Of a stretch of DNA of 64,000 nucleotides, positions 9,526-18,880 are shown one piece after another. The notes beneath the pieces are model-generated. The model was given only the letters and a program-made list of their open reading frames with translations, was not told the origin of the DNA and made no database searches. The translations under genes and the position numbers were made by a program. This DNA comes from Chryseobacterium cucumeris. Lineage in GTDB: Bacteria; Bacteroidota; Bacteroidia; Flavobacteriales; Weeksellaceae. The DNA is taken from contig NZ_LUVZ01000043.1 of NCBI RefSeq assembly GCF_001593385.1, forward strand, positions 186,001-250,000, read 5' to 3'. Numbering within the stretch: position 1 is the stretch's first letter; each line of letters starts with the position of its first letter.

Positions 9526-9624
9526 ATGAAAAATGAAAAAAATCAACATTATACTACTGAAAACAAATTCGTTAAAAACCCTGAATTAACAACAGTTACC
9601 ATTACTTTCGACAATAATTATTAG
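9526..9624 (+). CDS. Putative 32-residue small protein behind a consensus promoter
   Basis: An ATG at 9526 opens 32 codons ending in TAG at 9622-9624. The product is polar: MKNEKNQHYTTENKF at the start and TTVTITFDNNY at the end, with no signal peptide, no cysteine and no membrane segment. Support is the consensus promoter just upstream, the A-rich short leader (AACACAACAA) typical of Bacteroidota starts, and a clean stop. I do not recognise the family. It could be a small regulatory or stress protein, or a peptide precursor. A non-coding RNA from the same promoter is the alternative. The next gene, a lipoprotein at 9790, is 165 bases further on. Confidence 0.5.
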   Translation: MKNEKNQHYTTENKFVKNPELTTVTITFDNNY

Positions 9625-9789
9625 TTTCCGTTTTGTGAATTTTGTTTCCAAACACAGTGAGTTAAATCATGTAAAACTTTAACTTTCTGTTAGTTTATGA
9701 AAAATTAACATATATTTATTAAAAATATTTGTAAATTTATATAGCATTAACATCATAATTCATGAAACACTTTAAAATCACTTATCACT

Positions 9790-10182
9790 ATGAAAAAATT
9801 ATTATTACCAGTCCTTTTCGGATTGACCATTATTTCCCTAACAGCGTGTAAACATCCCGGAAAAGAAGCTGAAATCATTACTGCTGTTACTCCAGAAAAT
9901 ACAGATGACATTTCAAAAAATGTGTATGTTGACAGCTATGGAGAAAAAATAGAAGTTACCATCAATAACACCAAAAATACAGCAACAATACATTTAAACG
10001 GCAAAACTTTTGACCTTAAAAAAAGTGATGCTTTACCTGAATATACTGCCTCCAATGAAGAATATCAATATTCTGATATTAAAGGGAATATCACTTTCCT
10101 GAAAAAGAATGTTGATATGGTCCTGTTTCATCTTAAACAGGCAAAAAAAGAGTCTGGTCCTGCAAAAATGGCATCGTATTAG
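9790..10182 (+). CDS. Small lipoprotein with MliC-like fold (possible lysozyme inhibitor)
   Basis: 130 residues. The signal peptide ends in the lipobox LTAC. The mature part from about residue 45 (NVYVDSYGEKIEVTINNTKN) through NGKTFDLKKSDALPEYTASN to ITFLKKNVDMVLFHL follows the strand order of the MliC/PliC family: a V-Y-x-D-x-G opening, a middle with leucine-rich beta strand, then an aromatic YxYSD and a final strand. Known for the family: periplasmic inhibition of C-type lysozymes. The usual cysteines are absent and the match is by eye. The gene is 40 bases ahead of a META-domain lipoprotein, likely the same transcript. Confidence 0.6.
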   Translation: MKKLLLPVLFGLTIISLTACKHPGKEAEIITAVTPENTDDISKNVYVDSYGEKIEVTINNTKNTATIHLNGKTFDLKKSDALPEYTASNEEYQYSDIKGNITFLKKNVDMVLFHLKQAKKESGPAKMASY

Positions 10183-10221
10183 CATAGGGATTAGCAATTC
10201 AAATTAAAAAAAATAAACATT

Positions 10222-10656
10222 ATGAAAAGTTTATATTATTATGTATCGGCACTTGTTATCGCAACATTTTTAGTTGTTTCATGTAAAACACAAAATGCTC
10301 AAAAAGCAACTACTGATATTACAGGAAAAACATGGAAACTTACAGAACTTAACGGGAAGCCGATTGAACTGAAGAATCCTAAAAACAATCCTTATTTTAA
10401 ACTTGAAATGGATGGTATGAGATATCAGGGACATGCCGGATGTAATGGTTTGGGAGGAACTTTTGAGATCAAACCTGAGATAATGAGAATTAAGTTCAAT
10501 CAGGGAATGTCTACGATGATGGCTTGTGAGGATCTTGATATTGAAAATCAATTTACCAAAGCAATTCTTGCAGCAGACAATTACTCTGTAAATGGAAATA
10601 CGCTTACTTTAAACAAAGCAAGGATGGCTCCTTTAGCTAAATTTGTTCTTCAGTAA
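10222..10656 (+). CDS. META-domain (HslJ-like) lipoprotein
   Basis: 144 residues. Signal peptide with lipobox VVSC. Residues 36-140 are a META domain: KTWKLTELNGKPI, then GHAGCNGLGGTFE and FNQGMSTMMACED, which are the family's GCNxxxGxY and MACxD signatures. Known relatives include HslJ, linked to novobiocin resistance and envelope stress, but the biochemical role is unclear. It follows the MliC-like lipoprotein and ends at a strong bidirectional terminator. Confidence 0.9.
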   Translation: MKSLYYYVSALVIATFLVVSCKTQNAQKATTDITGKTWKLTELNGKPIELKNPKNNPYFKLEMDGMRYQGHAGCNGLGGTFEIKPEIMRIKFNQGMSTMMACEDLDIENQFTKAILAADNYSVNGNTLTLNKARMAPLAKFVLQ

Positions 10657-10675
10657 TTGAATCTCACTTAAATAA

Positions 10676-10715
10676 AAATAAAATACGCCTCATCATGATG
10701 AGGTGTATTTTTTTA
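10676..10715. terminator. Bidirectional terminator between META lipoprotein and SemiSWEET genes
   Basis: AATACGCCTCATC, a 2-base loop, GATGAGGTGTATT, with one G-U pair, an A-run before and a T-run after. It serves both convergent transcripts. Confidence 0.85.
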
Positions 10716-10724
10716 TTGACATTT

Positions 10725-10985
10725 CTATTTTTTGTTGTTGTACTTTATGTAGCAGATCAAAAGGCTGATATTCACCAGAACCGCAAATGCATTTGATATA
10801 ATAATAGGGAGTTCGTCCTTTTCAAAGCCATACCAGACCCATAAAGAGAGTCCTGAAATCAGAACCAGGAGCATGAGTAAAGAAATATCTTCTACATTCT
10901 TTTCTCTGATTACCTTTATAAGTTGTGGAATCATTGAAACGGAAGTGAGAACTCCGGCCACTAAACCTAATATATTTTCATTCAT
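10725..10985 (-). CDS. SemiSWEET-family sugar transporter (PQ-loop)
   Basis: 86 residues with three membrane helices, the size of bacterial SemiSWEETs. The first helix ends in the PQ motif (SVSMIPQLIKVIREKN), followed by EDISLLMLLVLISGLSLWVWYG for helix 2 and a third helix ISNAFAVLVNISLLICYI. Known role: homodimeric facilitated diffusion of small sugars across the inner membrane. It lies 34 bases after the FAD oxidoreductase gene and is the last gene of this leftward unit. Confidence 0.88.
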   Translation of the reverse strand: MNENILGLVAGVLTSVSMIPQLIKVIREKNVEDISLLMLLVLISGLSLWVWYGFEKDELPIIISNAFAVLVNISLLICYIKYNNKK

Positions 10986-11019
10986 AAATTTTCACTTTGA
11001 ATACCAATTCTAAGATACA

Positions 11020-12054
11020 CTATTGAAATCTCTTCCACGAAACTTCTTCATGCAATGGAATATCTTCTTCCATAAAACGGAACAGATCTCTTGAAAAATA
11101 GCACCCATTAAGAATCCCACGGGCTCCAAGTCCATTAAAAACATAAAGATTACTGAAGGTATCATGTCTTCCGATGATAGGTCTTCTGTCTTTTACGGTC
11201 GGGCGGAATCCAAAATGCACTTCTTCTACTTCAAAATCATAAGGGTAAAATTCTGAAAGTCCTTTCACCAGTTGGGCAACTGCTGATTCGTCAATATGAT
11301 GGTGAAGCTGCTCTCTGTCATAAGTTCCTCCATAAAAATATAATTCGTTCCCGGTTGGAAATAAGAAGTGTTTCTTTTTAATGGTTATATTTTCCGGAAT
11401 CGGTTGAGAAAGTTTCACTTTTATGTGGTGACCTTTGTTCGGGTTTACTGTAATCTCTGAAAAATACGGATTATCCTTCACCCCCATCCCTTCACAGAAG
11501 ATCATATTTTTGAAAGTAAAATCTTTATATACCCCTTCAGATGGATTCAATTTTGAATAATCGAATTTTTCTTTGACCAGATGATCATTTTTTTCAAAAT
11601 AATTAAATAAACCACTGAAAAATCCATTAACGTTGAGTCTTGCAGACTGATTCACCTTTCCGGTAAGAAAGTCGTTTTTTACTACATTTAAACGATCAAA
11701 ATTCTGATCAAGAAAATTTGATAATTCTTCATTTGCTGATTTTTTCAACCATAAATTCTGTTCATTTTCATCATGAAAAATTCTGTGAATGGGAGCATTG
11801 ATCAAATAATTTTCTCCGGTATATGATTCTATTTCTTTAAGACTCTCTTTAAGAAAATCTATTTGCTCCTGTGCTTTCCAGAATGTGGTAAACTTCTTTA
11901 GAACAACAGGATTGATAATTCCTGCTGAAACCTGAGAAGCGCTTTTTCTTCCTTCCGTAAAGATCACAAAAGACTTGTTATTTTTGATCAGCTGATGAGC
12001 TAAGAAAAGCCCTGCATATCCGTCTCCTACAATAATATAATCTACATTTCTCAT
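11020..12054 (-). CDS. FAD-dependent oxidoreductase of the D-amino-acid/glycine oxidase family
   Basis: 344 residues. The N-terminus holds the FAD-binding Rossmann motif (DYIIVGDGYAGLFLAHQL, GxGxxG). The C-terminus has the DAO-type closing segment FGFRPTVKDRRPIIG and LYVFNGLGARGI. Length fits single-domain DAO-fold enzymes. It resembles the oxidase half of MnmC, but the methyltransferase domain is missing and nothing around it points to tRNA modification, so the substrate is unknown. A terminator separates it from gldN upstream. Confidence 0.8.
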   Translation of the reverse strand: MRNVDYIIVGDGYAGLFLAHQLIKNNKSFVIFTEGRKSASQVSAGIINPVVLKKFTTFWKAQEQIDFLKESLKEIESYTGENYLINAPIHRIFHDENEQNLWLKKSANEELSNFLDQNFDRLNVVKNDFLTGKVNQSARLNVNGFFSGLFNYFEKNDHLVKEKFDYSKLNPSEGVYKDFTFKNMIFCEGMGVKDNPYFSEITVNPNKGHHIKVKLSQPIPENITIKKKHFLFPTGNELYFYGGTYDREQLHHHIDESAVAQLVKGLSEFYPYDFEVEEVHFGFRPTVKDRRPIIGRHDTFSNLYVFNGLGARGILNGCYFSRDLFRFMEEDIPLHEEVSWKRFQ

Positions 12055-12088
12055 AATAAAAAAACCTGAGTAAAAATACTCAGGTTTT
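12055..12088 (-). terminator. Terminator of the gldKLMN operon
   Basis: A perfect 12-bp stem (AAAACCTGAGTA and its complement) with a 4-base loop and a T-run on the minus strand. It lies 20 bases past the gldN stop and abuts the start codon of the oxidoreductase gene. Confidence 0.85.
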
Positions 12089-12108
12089 CTATAAATATCA
12101 AGTGAAAT

Positions 12109-13047
12109 CTAGTAATTCCACATATCATTTTCCATTTCAAGAATCTGCGCTTTGATTCTATCGCTTTCTTCCAGTTGTTCATCGGCATTTTTAGGAATAT
12201 AATCCTTAATAGTACCGTCTCCTAAACCAGCCGAAGATTTATAAATGATAGAAGAGAATCTTCTTGCATTGATAACATCATCGAAAGATAAGTCAGCAGA
12301 TGAATTTTTTCTATTGAAAACAAAATTGTTTGCTAAGATATCACGAGCACTTGGGTAGTAGATCCAGAAAAGATCAATAAGCTCATCATTACTTGCAATA
12401 GGCTTACCATCCGGACCAATAACTCCCTGCACTGCAGGATCTGGTCCCATTGCAGCAATACCAAGAGGTCTGTATTTCATTTGTCCGTCTCTCTTATCAA
12501 TAAACCACATACCCATGATTTTAAGAACTTTTACTTTATCAGTAGTCGTCTTAAATACATCAGTATACTGTTTCTTTTCTGCTTCTGTAAGCTGTCTTCC
12601 AGAGTTTAAGATATCAATAGCAGCATCATTGATGATTACTTTTTCCAATCTCTTCTGAATTCCTTCCGGAGAAAGTTTTACAGTAAAGTTTTCATCGTCA
12701 TATACCTGCTCAATCTTACCGCTCAAGGCAGCATCCAATAATAGTTGGTATAGAGATCTTGTAGGGGTAGCAAGAAGACCATCCGGATTATCGTAGTAGA
12801 ATGGTTGGTTGATCTTATCATTCATATCAATGATCTCCCACACAAACATACTCTTAAGGATATCTTTGTCTTCAACAAAACCATATTCAAGAGGTTTTAC
12901 TGTTTTATCTACAATAGTATCACCAACTTTCTGTTTGTTTTCTGCTCTCATCTGTCTGAACTCTTCCGGAGAAGATGCGTTCAGAATAGTCTGGGAAAAA
13001 GCAAATCCCGAAACTAATACTAAAAGGGTGCTAATATATTTTTTCAT
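12109..13047 (-). CDS. gldN: Gliding motility / type IX secretion protein GldN
   Basis: 312 residues with a signal peptide (ISTLLVLVSGFAFSQ). The mature protein has the family's body: VKPLEYGFVEDKDILKSMFV, MWEIIDMNDKINQPFYY-like opening, and the later GMWFIDKRDGQMKYRPLGIA. Known role: GldN (PorN) forms, with GldK (PorK), the outer-membrane-associated periplasmic ring of the type IX secretion system. It is the last gene of gldK-gldL-gldM-gldN, 20 bases after gldM, and is followed by a strong terminator. Confidence 0.95.
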   Translation of the reverse strand: MKKYISTLLVLVSGFAFSQTILNASSPEEFRQMRAENKQKVGDTIVDKTVKPLEYGFVEDKDILKSMFVWEIIDMNDKINQPFYYDNPDGLLATPTRSLYQLLLDAALSGKIEQVYDDENFTVKLSPEGIQKRLEKVIINDAAIDILNSGRQLTEAEKKQYTDVFKTTTDKVKVLKIMGMWFIDKRDGQMKYRPLGIAAMGPDPAVQGVIGPDGKPIASNDELIDLFWIYYPSARDILANNFVFNRKNSSADLSFDDVINARRFSSIIYKSSAGLGDGTIKDYIPKNADEQLEESDRIKAQILEMENDMWNY

Positions 13048-13067
13048 AATAAATTACAATTTTAGTC

Positions 13068-14660
13068 CTATTGAACATTAATGATTATAGGAGTAATGTT
13101 TTTAATAATCTGACCGTCAAGACCTTGAGCTGTTGCTTTAATATCAAAGATAGAAACCACATCTCCTGTTCTCAGATTCTTCACTAAACCTGCTGCTTCA
13201 TCCAGAGAGTTACCATGAACAAGAAGCGCTGCTCTACCCGGTACTCTCACCATAAACTGAGTTACTGTAAATGAAACAGGGAAATCAAAGTCAGGAATTG
13301 CTGCCTGAACAGACTGGTTAGGAATAGAAGTTGCCGGCATAGACAATACATTCTGTCCTCTCATTTCTCCTCTTGGAGGCGGAACGTTCTTAATTCTGTA
13401 TTCAAATACCTGAGATACTGATTTTCCATAAGGATCAATTCCTGATAATGTTAATTTAACAACATTACCTGAAGTTGGTTTCACACTCCATTTACCTGGA
13501 CCTGTACTTCTTACAGATGCACCCGGAGCAGATAATGAAAGTTTAGAATTGTCAGCACCCAAGATTGATCCTGAAACAGGGTTCTCAAGCCCTCTGTACA
13601 TTACATTCATTTTGTCTGCAGCAAGTAATAAACCTTTTTCAAGTTTTACTTCTCTTGGTCCTGCAATTACATTATAAGTATGAGTCCAAGGGAAAGATTG
13701 TGGTTTACCAGAAGCATCCGTTAACGTAATAGTACCTCCCAATTTATGTTCACCAATTCCAGAACCTGAAATTGCGATAGAACCTTTACCATTTTCTACT
13801 TTACTTACTCCAGAAATACTGATCTTATTGCTGTTAGAATAAGTACCTAGCATTACTTTTACTTCAGCCTGTTTTCCTGCCTGAATATCAATCGGACCTG
13901 AAACGATAGGCTCGTAGCTTGAGAACTTAATACTCGCATCTACTTTTTCCTGAAGTAATAATGCCAATGCATCAGACTGAACGTTTCTGGCATCATTTTG
14001 GATAATCTCCAAGTTAGATATTGCAGCAATTAGCGGCTGATGATAAAATTTATTCTGGAACCAAGTCTTTTCATTTGGAGACGTTCCTTTCGGATACTCT
14101 GCAATAAGAGACTTATTAGCTCTTGCGACTAAATCCTGCAACTGAGCATTGTTTCCGAAGGTAGCATTGATGTAGTTTCTTACGTCATCAATTTTAGCTT
14201 TCAGGTCTAATGCATTCTTAGATGGAGTATTTTCATCTCCTTCTTTGAAGAAATATTCAGTAGTTGCTTCATTATTGTTCAATGCAGCGAAGTTTTCACT
14301 TACATCAATATCTTTTCCTGTTTGAGGATCTTTGTCGTGAAACTCAGATTGTTTTTTCAACAAATCTTTAATATCCTGAGCAGATTTCACCAATGCATCA
14401 ATTTTGGTTTTCAATACTTTGTACTGAGCCCAAGGCTGTGCATAGGTATCCGGAACTTGCTGGGCTTTAGCTTCCAACGTTCTTTCAAAAATCTTCTCGT
14501 TCTTTTTTTCTGTTAAAGTTCTGGTTTCATTCAATGCTCTGGTAGAGTCATAGTATGATCTGATGATTTCTGCATCAATATTTAGGGCCATCATCGCGAT
14601 GAACACCAAATACATTAGGTTGATCATCTTCTGACGAGGGGTCTGTTTTCCTTGTGCCAT
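13068..14660 (-). CDS. gldM: Gliding motility / type IX secretion motor protein GldM
   Basis: 530 residues. Short cytoplasmic start MAQGKQTPRQKMINLMYLVF, with arginine at residue 9, then one membrane helix and a long periplasmic part built of four domains: a helical bundle to about residue 220, then beta domains. Known role: GldM spans the periplasm and transmits rotation of the proton-driven GldL-GldM motor to the GldK-GldN ring. Arg9 sits where the family's partner of the GldL glutamate is found. The C-terminal domain (from about residue 430) begins after NVPPPRGEMRGQ, a typical linker. Confidence 0.95.
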   Translation of the reverse strand: MAQGKQTPRQKMINLMYLVFIAMMALNIDAEIIRSYYDSTRALNETRTLTEKKNEKIFERTLEAKAQQVPDTYAQPWAQYKVLKTKIDALVKSAQDIKDLLKKQSEFHDKDPQTGKDIDVSENFAALNNNEATTEYFFKEGDENTPSKNALDLKAKIDDVRNYINATFGNNAQLQDLVARANKSLIAEYPKGTSPNEKTWFQNKFYHQPLIAAISNLEIIQNDARNVQSDALALLLQEKVDASIKFSSYEPIVSGPIDIQAGKQAEVKVMLGTYSNSNKISISGVSKVENGKGSIAISGSGIGEHKLGGTITLTDASGKPQSFPWTHTYNVIAGPREVKLEKGLLLAADKMNVMYRGLENPVSGSILGADNSKLSLSAPGASVRSTGPGKWSVKPTSGNVVKLTLSGIDPYGKSVSQVFEYRIKNVPPPRGEMRGQNVLSMPATSIPNQSVQAAIPDFDFPVSFTVTQFMVRVPGRAALLVHGNSLDEAAGLVKNLRTGDVVSIFDIKATAQGLDGQIIKNITPIIINVQ

Positions 14661-14712
14661 TCTCTTTTCTTTGTTTTTTGATTAAGTAGTTAAATTTAGA
14701 AATGGTTAGGAA

Positions 14713-15405
14713 TTAAGACTTCATAGCAGTTAGCATACCACCATAAACTCTATTTAAGTTATTAAGATTAGATGTTAAACCTTGTAGCTCTTGGTTGAAT
14801 TTCTCAGATTGCTCTGCAGATTTCTGCATATCTGCAACATACTTGTTAGCAAATTCAGATTGTCTCTTACCGCTTTCAAGCTGCATTGCATAAAGAGCAT
14901 TCATGCTTTCCATGTGCTGAGCTGCTTTATTTAATTGGTCGTTATATTTATGAGTAGAAGCAGATACGTCTACAGTTTGATTGATCTGATCAACAGAGTT
15001 TGAGAATTTATCAATTCCTGTTCTTAATCTTTCAAATAATTGAACGTCTAATCTGGCATCTTCAAGCATTTTATCCAATTTGTTAGAAAGAGAATTTTCC
15101 AATTCAGCAAATTGAGCTCCTGTATTTTTAGTTGTTACATTAGAGTGTAAAGGATTTGGATTAGCGTGTTTATCTAATAACTCAGGATAAACATTTTCCC
15201 AAGCATAAGACTCTTCAGTTTTTGGAGGGTCAAATGCAAAGATGATAAAGATAATCGCCTCAGTGATAAGTCCAACGGTAAGAGCAATGTTACCGTTAAT
15301 AGGTCCCAAGGTAATGTGAGTAATTTTAAGCCAAGCTCCAAGAATTACAATTGCAGCACCGAATGAATAAAAGAAATTCATCCAAGCATCTTTAGTCTTA
15401 AACAT
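14713..15405 (-). CDS. gldL: Gliding motility / type IX secretion motor protein GldL
   Basis: 230 residues. Two membrane helices near the N-terminus: NFFYSFGAAIVILGAWLKI and NIALTVGLITEAIIFIIFAF. Glu49 in the second helix is the conserved proton-path residue of the family. The rest is a cytoplasmic coiled-coil-rich tail. Known role: a GldL pentamer surrounds the GldM dimer and uses the proton gradient to drive rotation that powers type IX secretion and gliding. Spacing to gldM is 52 bases, to gldK 53 bases. Confidence 0.95.
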   Translation of the reverse strand: MFKTKDAWMNFFYSFGAAIVILGAWLKITHITLGPINGNIALTVGLITEAIIFIIFAFDPPKTEESYAWENVYPELLDKHANPNPLHSNVTTKNTGAQFAELENSLSNKLDKMLEDARLDVQLFERLRTGIDKFSNSVDQINQTVDVSASTHKYNDQLNKAAQHMESMNALYAMQLESGKRQSEFANKYVADMQKSAEQSEKFNQELQGLTSNLNNLNRVYGGMLTAMKS

Positions 15406-15458
15406 ATTGAGTTAGTTTTTTTAATGTTAAATAAAATTGTTATTGAAAAATTGTCTGA

Positions 15459-16883
15459 TTAATTTCTGTTAACTCTTCTTGGTTTAACAGCTGCTTCAGG
15501 AATATCCTGTACAGTTCTGAATCCGATATAGCTTCTTGCGGAATCTTTTCTTTCCCAATCTCTAGCACCTGTCATTAGTGCATAACCTATATCTTTCCAA
15601 GAACCACCTCTTACAGATTTCTTCGTATCCTTTTTATCTTTAGTAGAAGGATTTAATGTAGAAGAGAATCCTGAAGAAGAATTGTTAAATGAAGATAGTG
15701 TCCATTCAGAAACGTTTCCAGCCATATCAAATAACCCAAACCCATTTTTCTTAAATTTCTTAACTGGAGCTGTATATGTATAAGTACCTTTTTTCTCGTC
15801 TTCCATATAGTTACCTCTTTTCGGCTTAAAGTTAGCCAGATAGCAACCTCTGTCGTCCATTAAATATGGACCACCCCAAGGGTAAGTAGCATTTTGCATA
15901 CCTCCTCTTGCAGCATATTCCCATTCAGTTTCTGTTGGAAGACGGAACTCTAATGGTCTTTGTTTTTTTCTTTTTAAACTTTCGTTGTAATCTGTTTTCA
16001 ATTTAGATCTGAAGTTACAATAAGCCCTTGCCTGGTCCCAGGTAACCCCAACAACAGGATAGTCTTTGTAAGCCTTGTGCCAGAAATACTGTTCAAACAA
16101 TGGCTCATTGTAAGCAAAGTGGAAATCTTTTACCCAAACTGTAGTATCAGGATAGATCGCGATACTTTCGCTTTTCAGGTAGTTAGCTCCTCTTTCGTTA
16201 TCTGCAACTGCAGCGTCCATATCTCCCCAACGGTAAGTATATTTCAGCTTGCTTACATCTAAAATTCTTTCGTTTCCGATTCTTGAAGAAGAAGGCAGAT
16301 ACATAGATTCCAAAACTTCTGCGTATTCTACATCCGGATATTTTGATGTGCTCCAGTGTAAAGGAATTTTCCAATCTAATCTTTTACTGGCATCATAGCT
16401 TCCGTCTTCCCGGCCACCCTGGCCTTCCATATATTCTTGATAAGGTGTTAAATTTTCTTCTTTTTTAGCAAGATATGCATAATCTCCTATTGCTGCTCCT
16501 TTACGTCCGCCTTCATCACCACCTTCTCCGGCAGCTTCAGCAAGTAAAGTTCTCGCGATAGAGTCTCTTACATAATTGATAAATACTCTGTACTCCGAAT
16601 TGGTAGTTTCTGCTTCATCCATGAAGAAAGAAGAAACAGTAACTGTCTTCAATGCTGCTTTTTCAGGAGTATTTGTTGGATCCTGGTCTGCTAAACCAGC
16701 AACAAATGAACCTGCAGGAATTGCAACCATTCCGTATGGTCTTTCCGCAACAAATGATTTAGTTTTTTCTCTTGGTATCAATTCTCCTTTTGTTCCTGGC
16801 TTCCCTACAGAAGAGCTGCCACCACCTGAACAAGATACCGATGCTACCGACGCAGACAATAATAAAAGAAATATCCTTTTCAT
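15459..16883 (-). CDS. gldK: Gliding motility / type IX secretion lipoprotein GldK
   Basis: 474 residues. Lipoprotein signal with lipobox SVSC followed by a glycine/serine linker. The body is a sulfatase-modifying-factor (FGE-like) fold: AIPAGSFVAGLADQDPTN, FRLPTETEWEYAARGG, FDMAGNVSEWTLSSF and SVRGGSWKDIGYALMTGARD. The two copper-binding cysteines of true formylglycine-generating enzymes are absent, so it is structural. Known role: forms the periplasmic ring with GldN under the outer membrane. It begins the gldKLMN run. A weak -7-like TATATTTA lies about 35 bases upstream of the ATG. Confidence 0.95.
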   Translation of the reverse strand: MKRIFLLLLSASVASVSCSGGGSSSVGKPGTKGELIPREKTKSFVAERPYGMVAIPAGSFVAGLADQDPTNTPEKAALKTVTVSSFFMDEAETTNSEYRVFINYVRDSIARTLLAEAAGEGGDEGGRKGAAIGDYAYLAKKEENLTPYQEYMEGQGGREDGSYDASKRLDWKIPLHWSTSKYPDVEYAEVLESMYLPSSSRIGNERILDVSKLKYTYRWGDMDAAVADNERGANYLKSESIAIYPDTTVWVKDFHFAYNEPLFEQYFWHKAYKDYPVVGVTWDQARAYCNFRSKLKTDYNESLKRKKQRPLEFRLPTETEWEYAARGGMQNATYPWGGPYLMDDRGCYLANFKPKRGNYMEDEKKGTYTYTAPVKKFKKNGFGLFDMAGNVSEWTLSSFNNSSSGFSSTLNPSTKDKKDTKKSVRGGSWKDIGYALMTGARDWERKDSARSYIGFRTVQDIPEAAVKPRRVNRN

Positions 16884-16991
16884 GTTAATTTTTATAATTA
16901 AGCCGTAAATATATAATTTTTTTAAGAAACTTTTAAGATTTTTTTTGAAATAACGGAAGAAATCTAAATTTATTTTATTTACAACAACTTT

Positions 16992-18845
16992 TTATTCCAC
17001 GGTAACAGATTTTGCAAGGTTTCTCGGTTGATCTACGTTGGCTCCTCTATATACTGCAATATAATAAGCAAGCAGCTGCAGAGGTACGGAAGCAACGATT
17101 GGAGAGAAACATTCTGAAGTTTCAGGGATTTCGATAACATAATCTGCCATTTCACTCACCTGACGGTCTCCTTTATTAACTACAGCGATAATTTTTCCTT
17201 TTCTCGCTTTAATTTCCTGAACATTACTTACAATTTTATCATAGTGGCCTTTTCTAGGTGCTATAATTACAATTGGCATATTTTCGTCGATCAGGGCAAT
17301 CGGACCGTGCTTCATTTCTGCAGCAGGGTATCCTTCTGCATGGATATAAGAAATTTCTTTTAATTTTAAGGCTCCTTCTAAGGCTGCAGGATAATTGTAT
17401 CCTCTGCCTAAGTAAAGGAAATTGGTAGCTTTCACAAAGTCTTTTGCAATATTCTGCGTAAGCTCATGAGTAGTATTCAACACTTCTTCAATTTTCTTAG
17501 GAATAGCATCAAGCTCAGCAATTAAGCTCATAAATTCAGCGTTTCCTAAGTTTCCGTTGTGTTTTCCTAATTTAAATGCGATTAAAGTAAGAATGGTAAG
17601 CTGAGCCGTAAATGCTTTGGTAGAAGCAACCCCGATTTCAGGACCGGCATGGGTATAAGAACCAGCATCTGTAATTCTTGCAATGGAAGAATCCACAACA
17701 TTACATATACCATATATAAATGCACCTTTTTCTTTTGCTAGTTTTAAAGCAGCCATGGTATCCGCTGTTTCTCCAGATTGAGAAATGGCAATCACTACAT
17801 CTTTATCTGTAATGATCGGGTTTCTGTATCTGAACTCTGATGCATATTCTACTTCCACAGGAATTCTTGCATATTCTTCTATCAGATATTCTCCGATAAG
17901 CCCTGCATGCCATGAAGTACCACAAGCAATGATGATAATTCTGTTAGCATTTTTGAATTTTTCAACATGATCCCAGATTCCGGCCATTTTTATGACTCCC
18001 TCATCCACAAGAAGCCTACCTCTCATTGTATCGTGTACAGATTTAGGCTGTTCAAAGATTTCTTTAAGCATGAAGTGCTCATATCCACCTTTCTCTATTT
18101 GCTCAAGACTCAATTTAAGTTCCTGGATTTCAGGCTCAATCTTAGAGTTTTCATTGATGGTTCTGATATCTACTCCATTTTCCAGAGAGATTGTTGCCAT
18201 ATGTCCTTCTTCAAGATATATAGCTTCTTTTGTAAATTCTACGAAAGGAGAAGCATCAGATGCAATAAAATATTCTTTATCTCCGATTCCGATTGCTAAA
18301 GGAGATCCTAATCTTCCTACAACCAATACTCCAGGATAATCTTCATGAAGTACAGTGATTGCATAAGCACCATATACTTCATTCAATGCATATCTCACTG
18401 CAGTTGGGAAGTCGATATCCGGATTAAGATCCATAAAATATTGGATAAGGTTTACCAGTACTTCAGTATCTGTTTCTGATTTAAAAGTAAAGCCTTTCTC
18501 AGTAAGCATTGTTTTAATGGTATCATAGTTTTCAATAATACCATTATGTACAATTGCAATTTTTCCGTTGTTTGACAAGTGCGGGTGGGAATTTCTGTCA
18601 CTTGGAACTCCATGGGTAGCCCAACGGGTGTGTCCCATTCCAATTTTAGACGTTCCTTTTAGTTCTTTTGAAATATTCACCAAATCCTCAACTTTACCTT
18701 TTGTTTTTTCTACTTCCAGCTTGTTATCTGGTCCTTCTAAAACAATTCCGGCACTGTCATACCCTCTATATTCCAATCTTCTAAGACCATTAATTACAAT
18801 TTCATAAGCGTCTTGAAAACCTGTATATCCTACTATTCCGCACAT
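16992..18845 (-). CDS. glmS: Glutamine-fructose-6-phosphate aminotransferase (isomerizing)
   Basis: 617 residues. Begins MCGIVGYTG, so the processed Cys2 is the glutaminase nucleophile. The N-terminal glutaminase domain (to about residue 240) has GMGHTRWATHG and HNGIIENY. Two SIS sugar-isomerase domains follow (IIACGTSWHAGLIGEY, AISQSGETADTMAAL, LGRGYNYPAALEGALKLKE), ending in the family tail NLAKSVTVE. Reaction: fructose-6-phosphate plus glutamine gives glucosamine-6-phosphate plus glutamate, the first step to UDP-GlcNAc for peptidoglycan and LPS. It lies 35 bases after the DUF4270 gene and 108 bases ahead of gldK, all in one direction. Confidence 0.97.
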   Translation of the reverse strand: MCGIVGYTGFQDAYEIVINGLRRLEYRGYDSAGIVLEGPDNKLEVEKTKGKVEDLVNISKELKGTSKIGMGHTRWATHGVPSDRNSHPHLSNNGKIAIVHNGIIENYDTIKTMLTEKGFTFKSETDTEVLVNLIQYFMDLNPDIDFPTAVRYALNEVYGAYAITVLHEDYPGVLVVGRLGSPLAIGIGDKEYFIASDASPFVEFTKEAIYLEEGHMATISLENGVDIRTINENSKIEPEIQELKLSLEQIEKGGYEHFMLKEIFEQPKSVHDTMRGRLLVDEGVIKMAGIWDHVEKFKNANRIIIIACGTSWHAGLIGEYLIEEYARIPVEVEYASEFRYRNPIITDKDVVIAISQSGETADTMAALKLAKEKGAFIYGICNVVDSSIARITDAGSYTHAGPEIGVASTKAFTAQLTILTLIAFKLGKHNGNLGNAEFMSLIAELDAIPKKIEEVLNTTHELTQNIAKDFVKATNFLYLGRGYNYPAALEGALKLKEISYIHAEGYPAAEMKHGPIALIDENMPIVIIAPRKGHYDKIVSNVQEIKARKGKIIAVVNKGDRQVSEMADYVIEIPETSECFSPIVASVPLQLLAYYIAVYRGANVDQPRNLAKSVTVE

Positions 18846-18880
18846 ATTTTATTTTGTCTAGTGTTGTTTGTTATCGTGTT

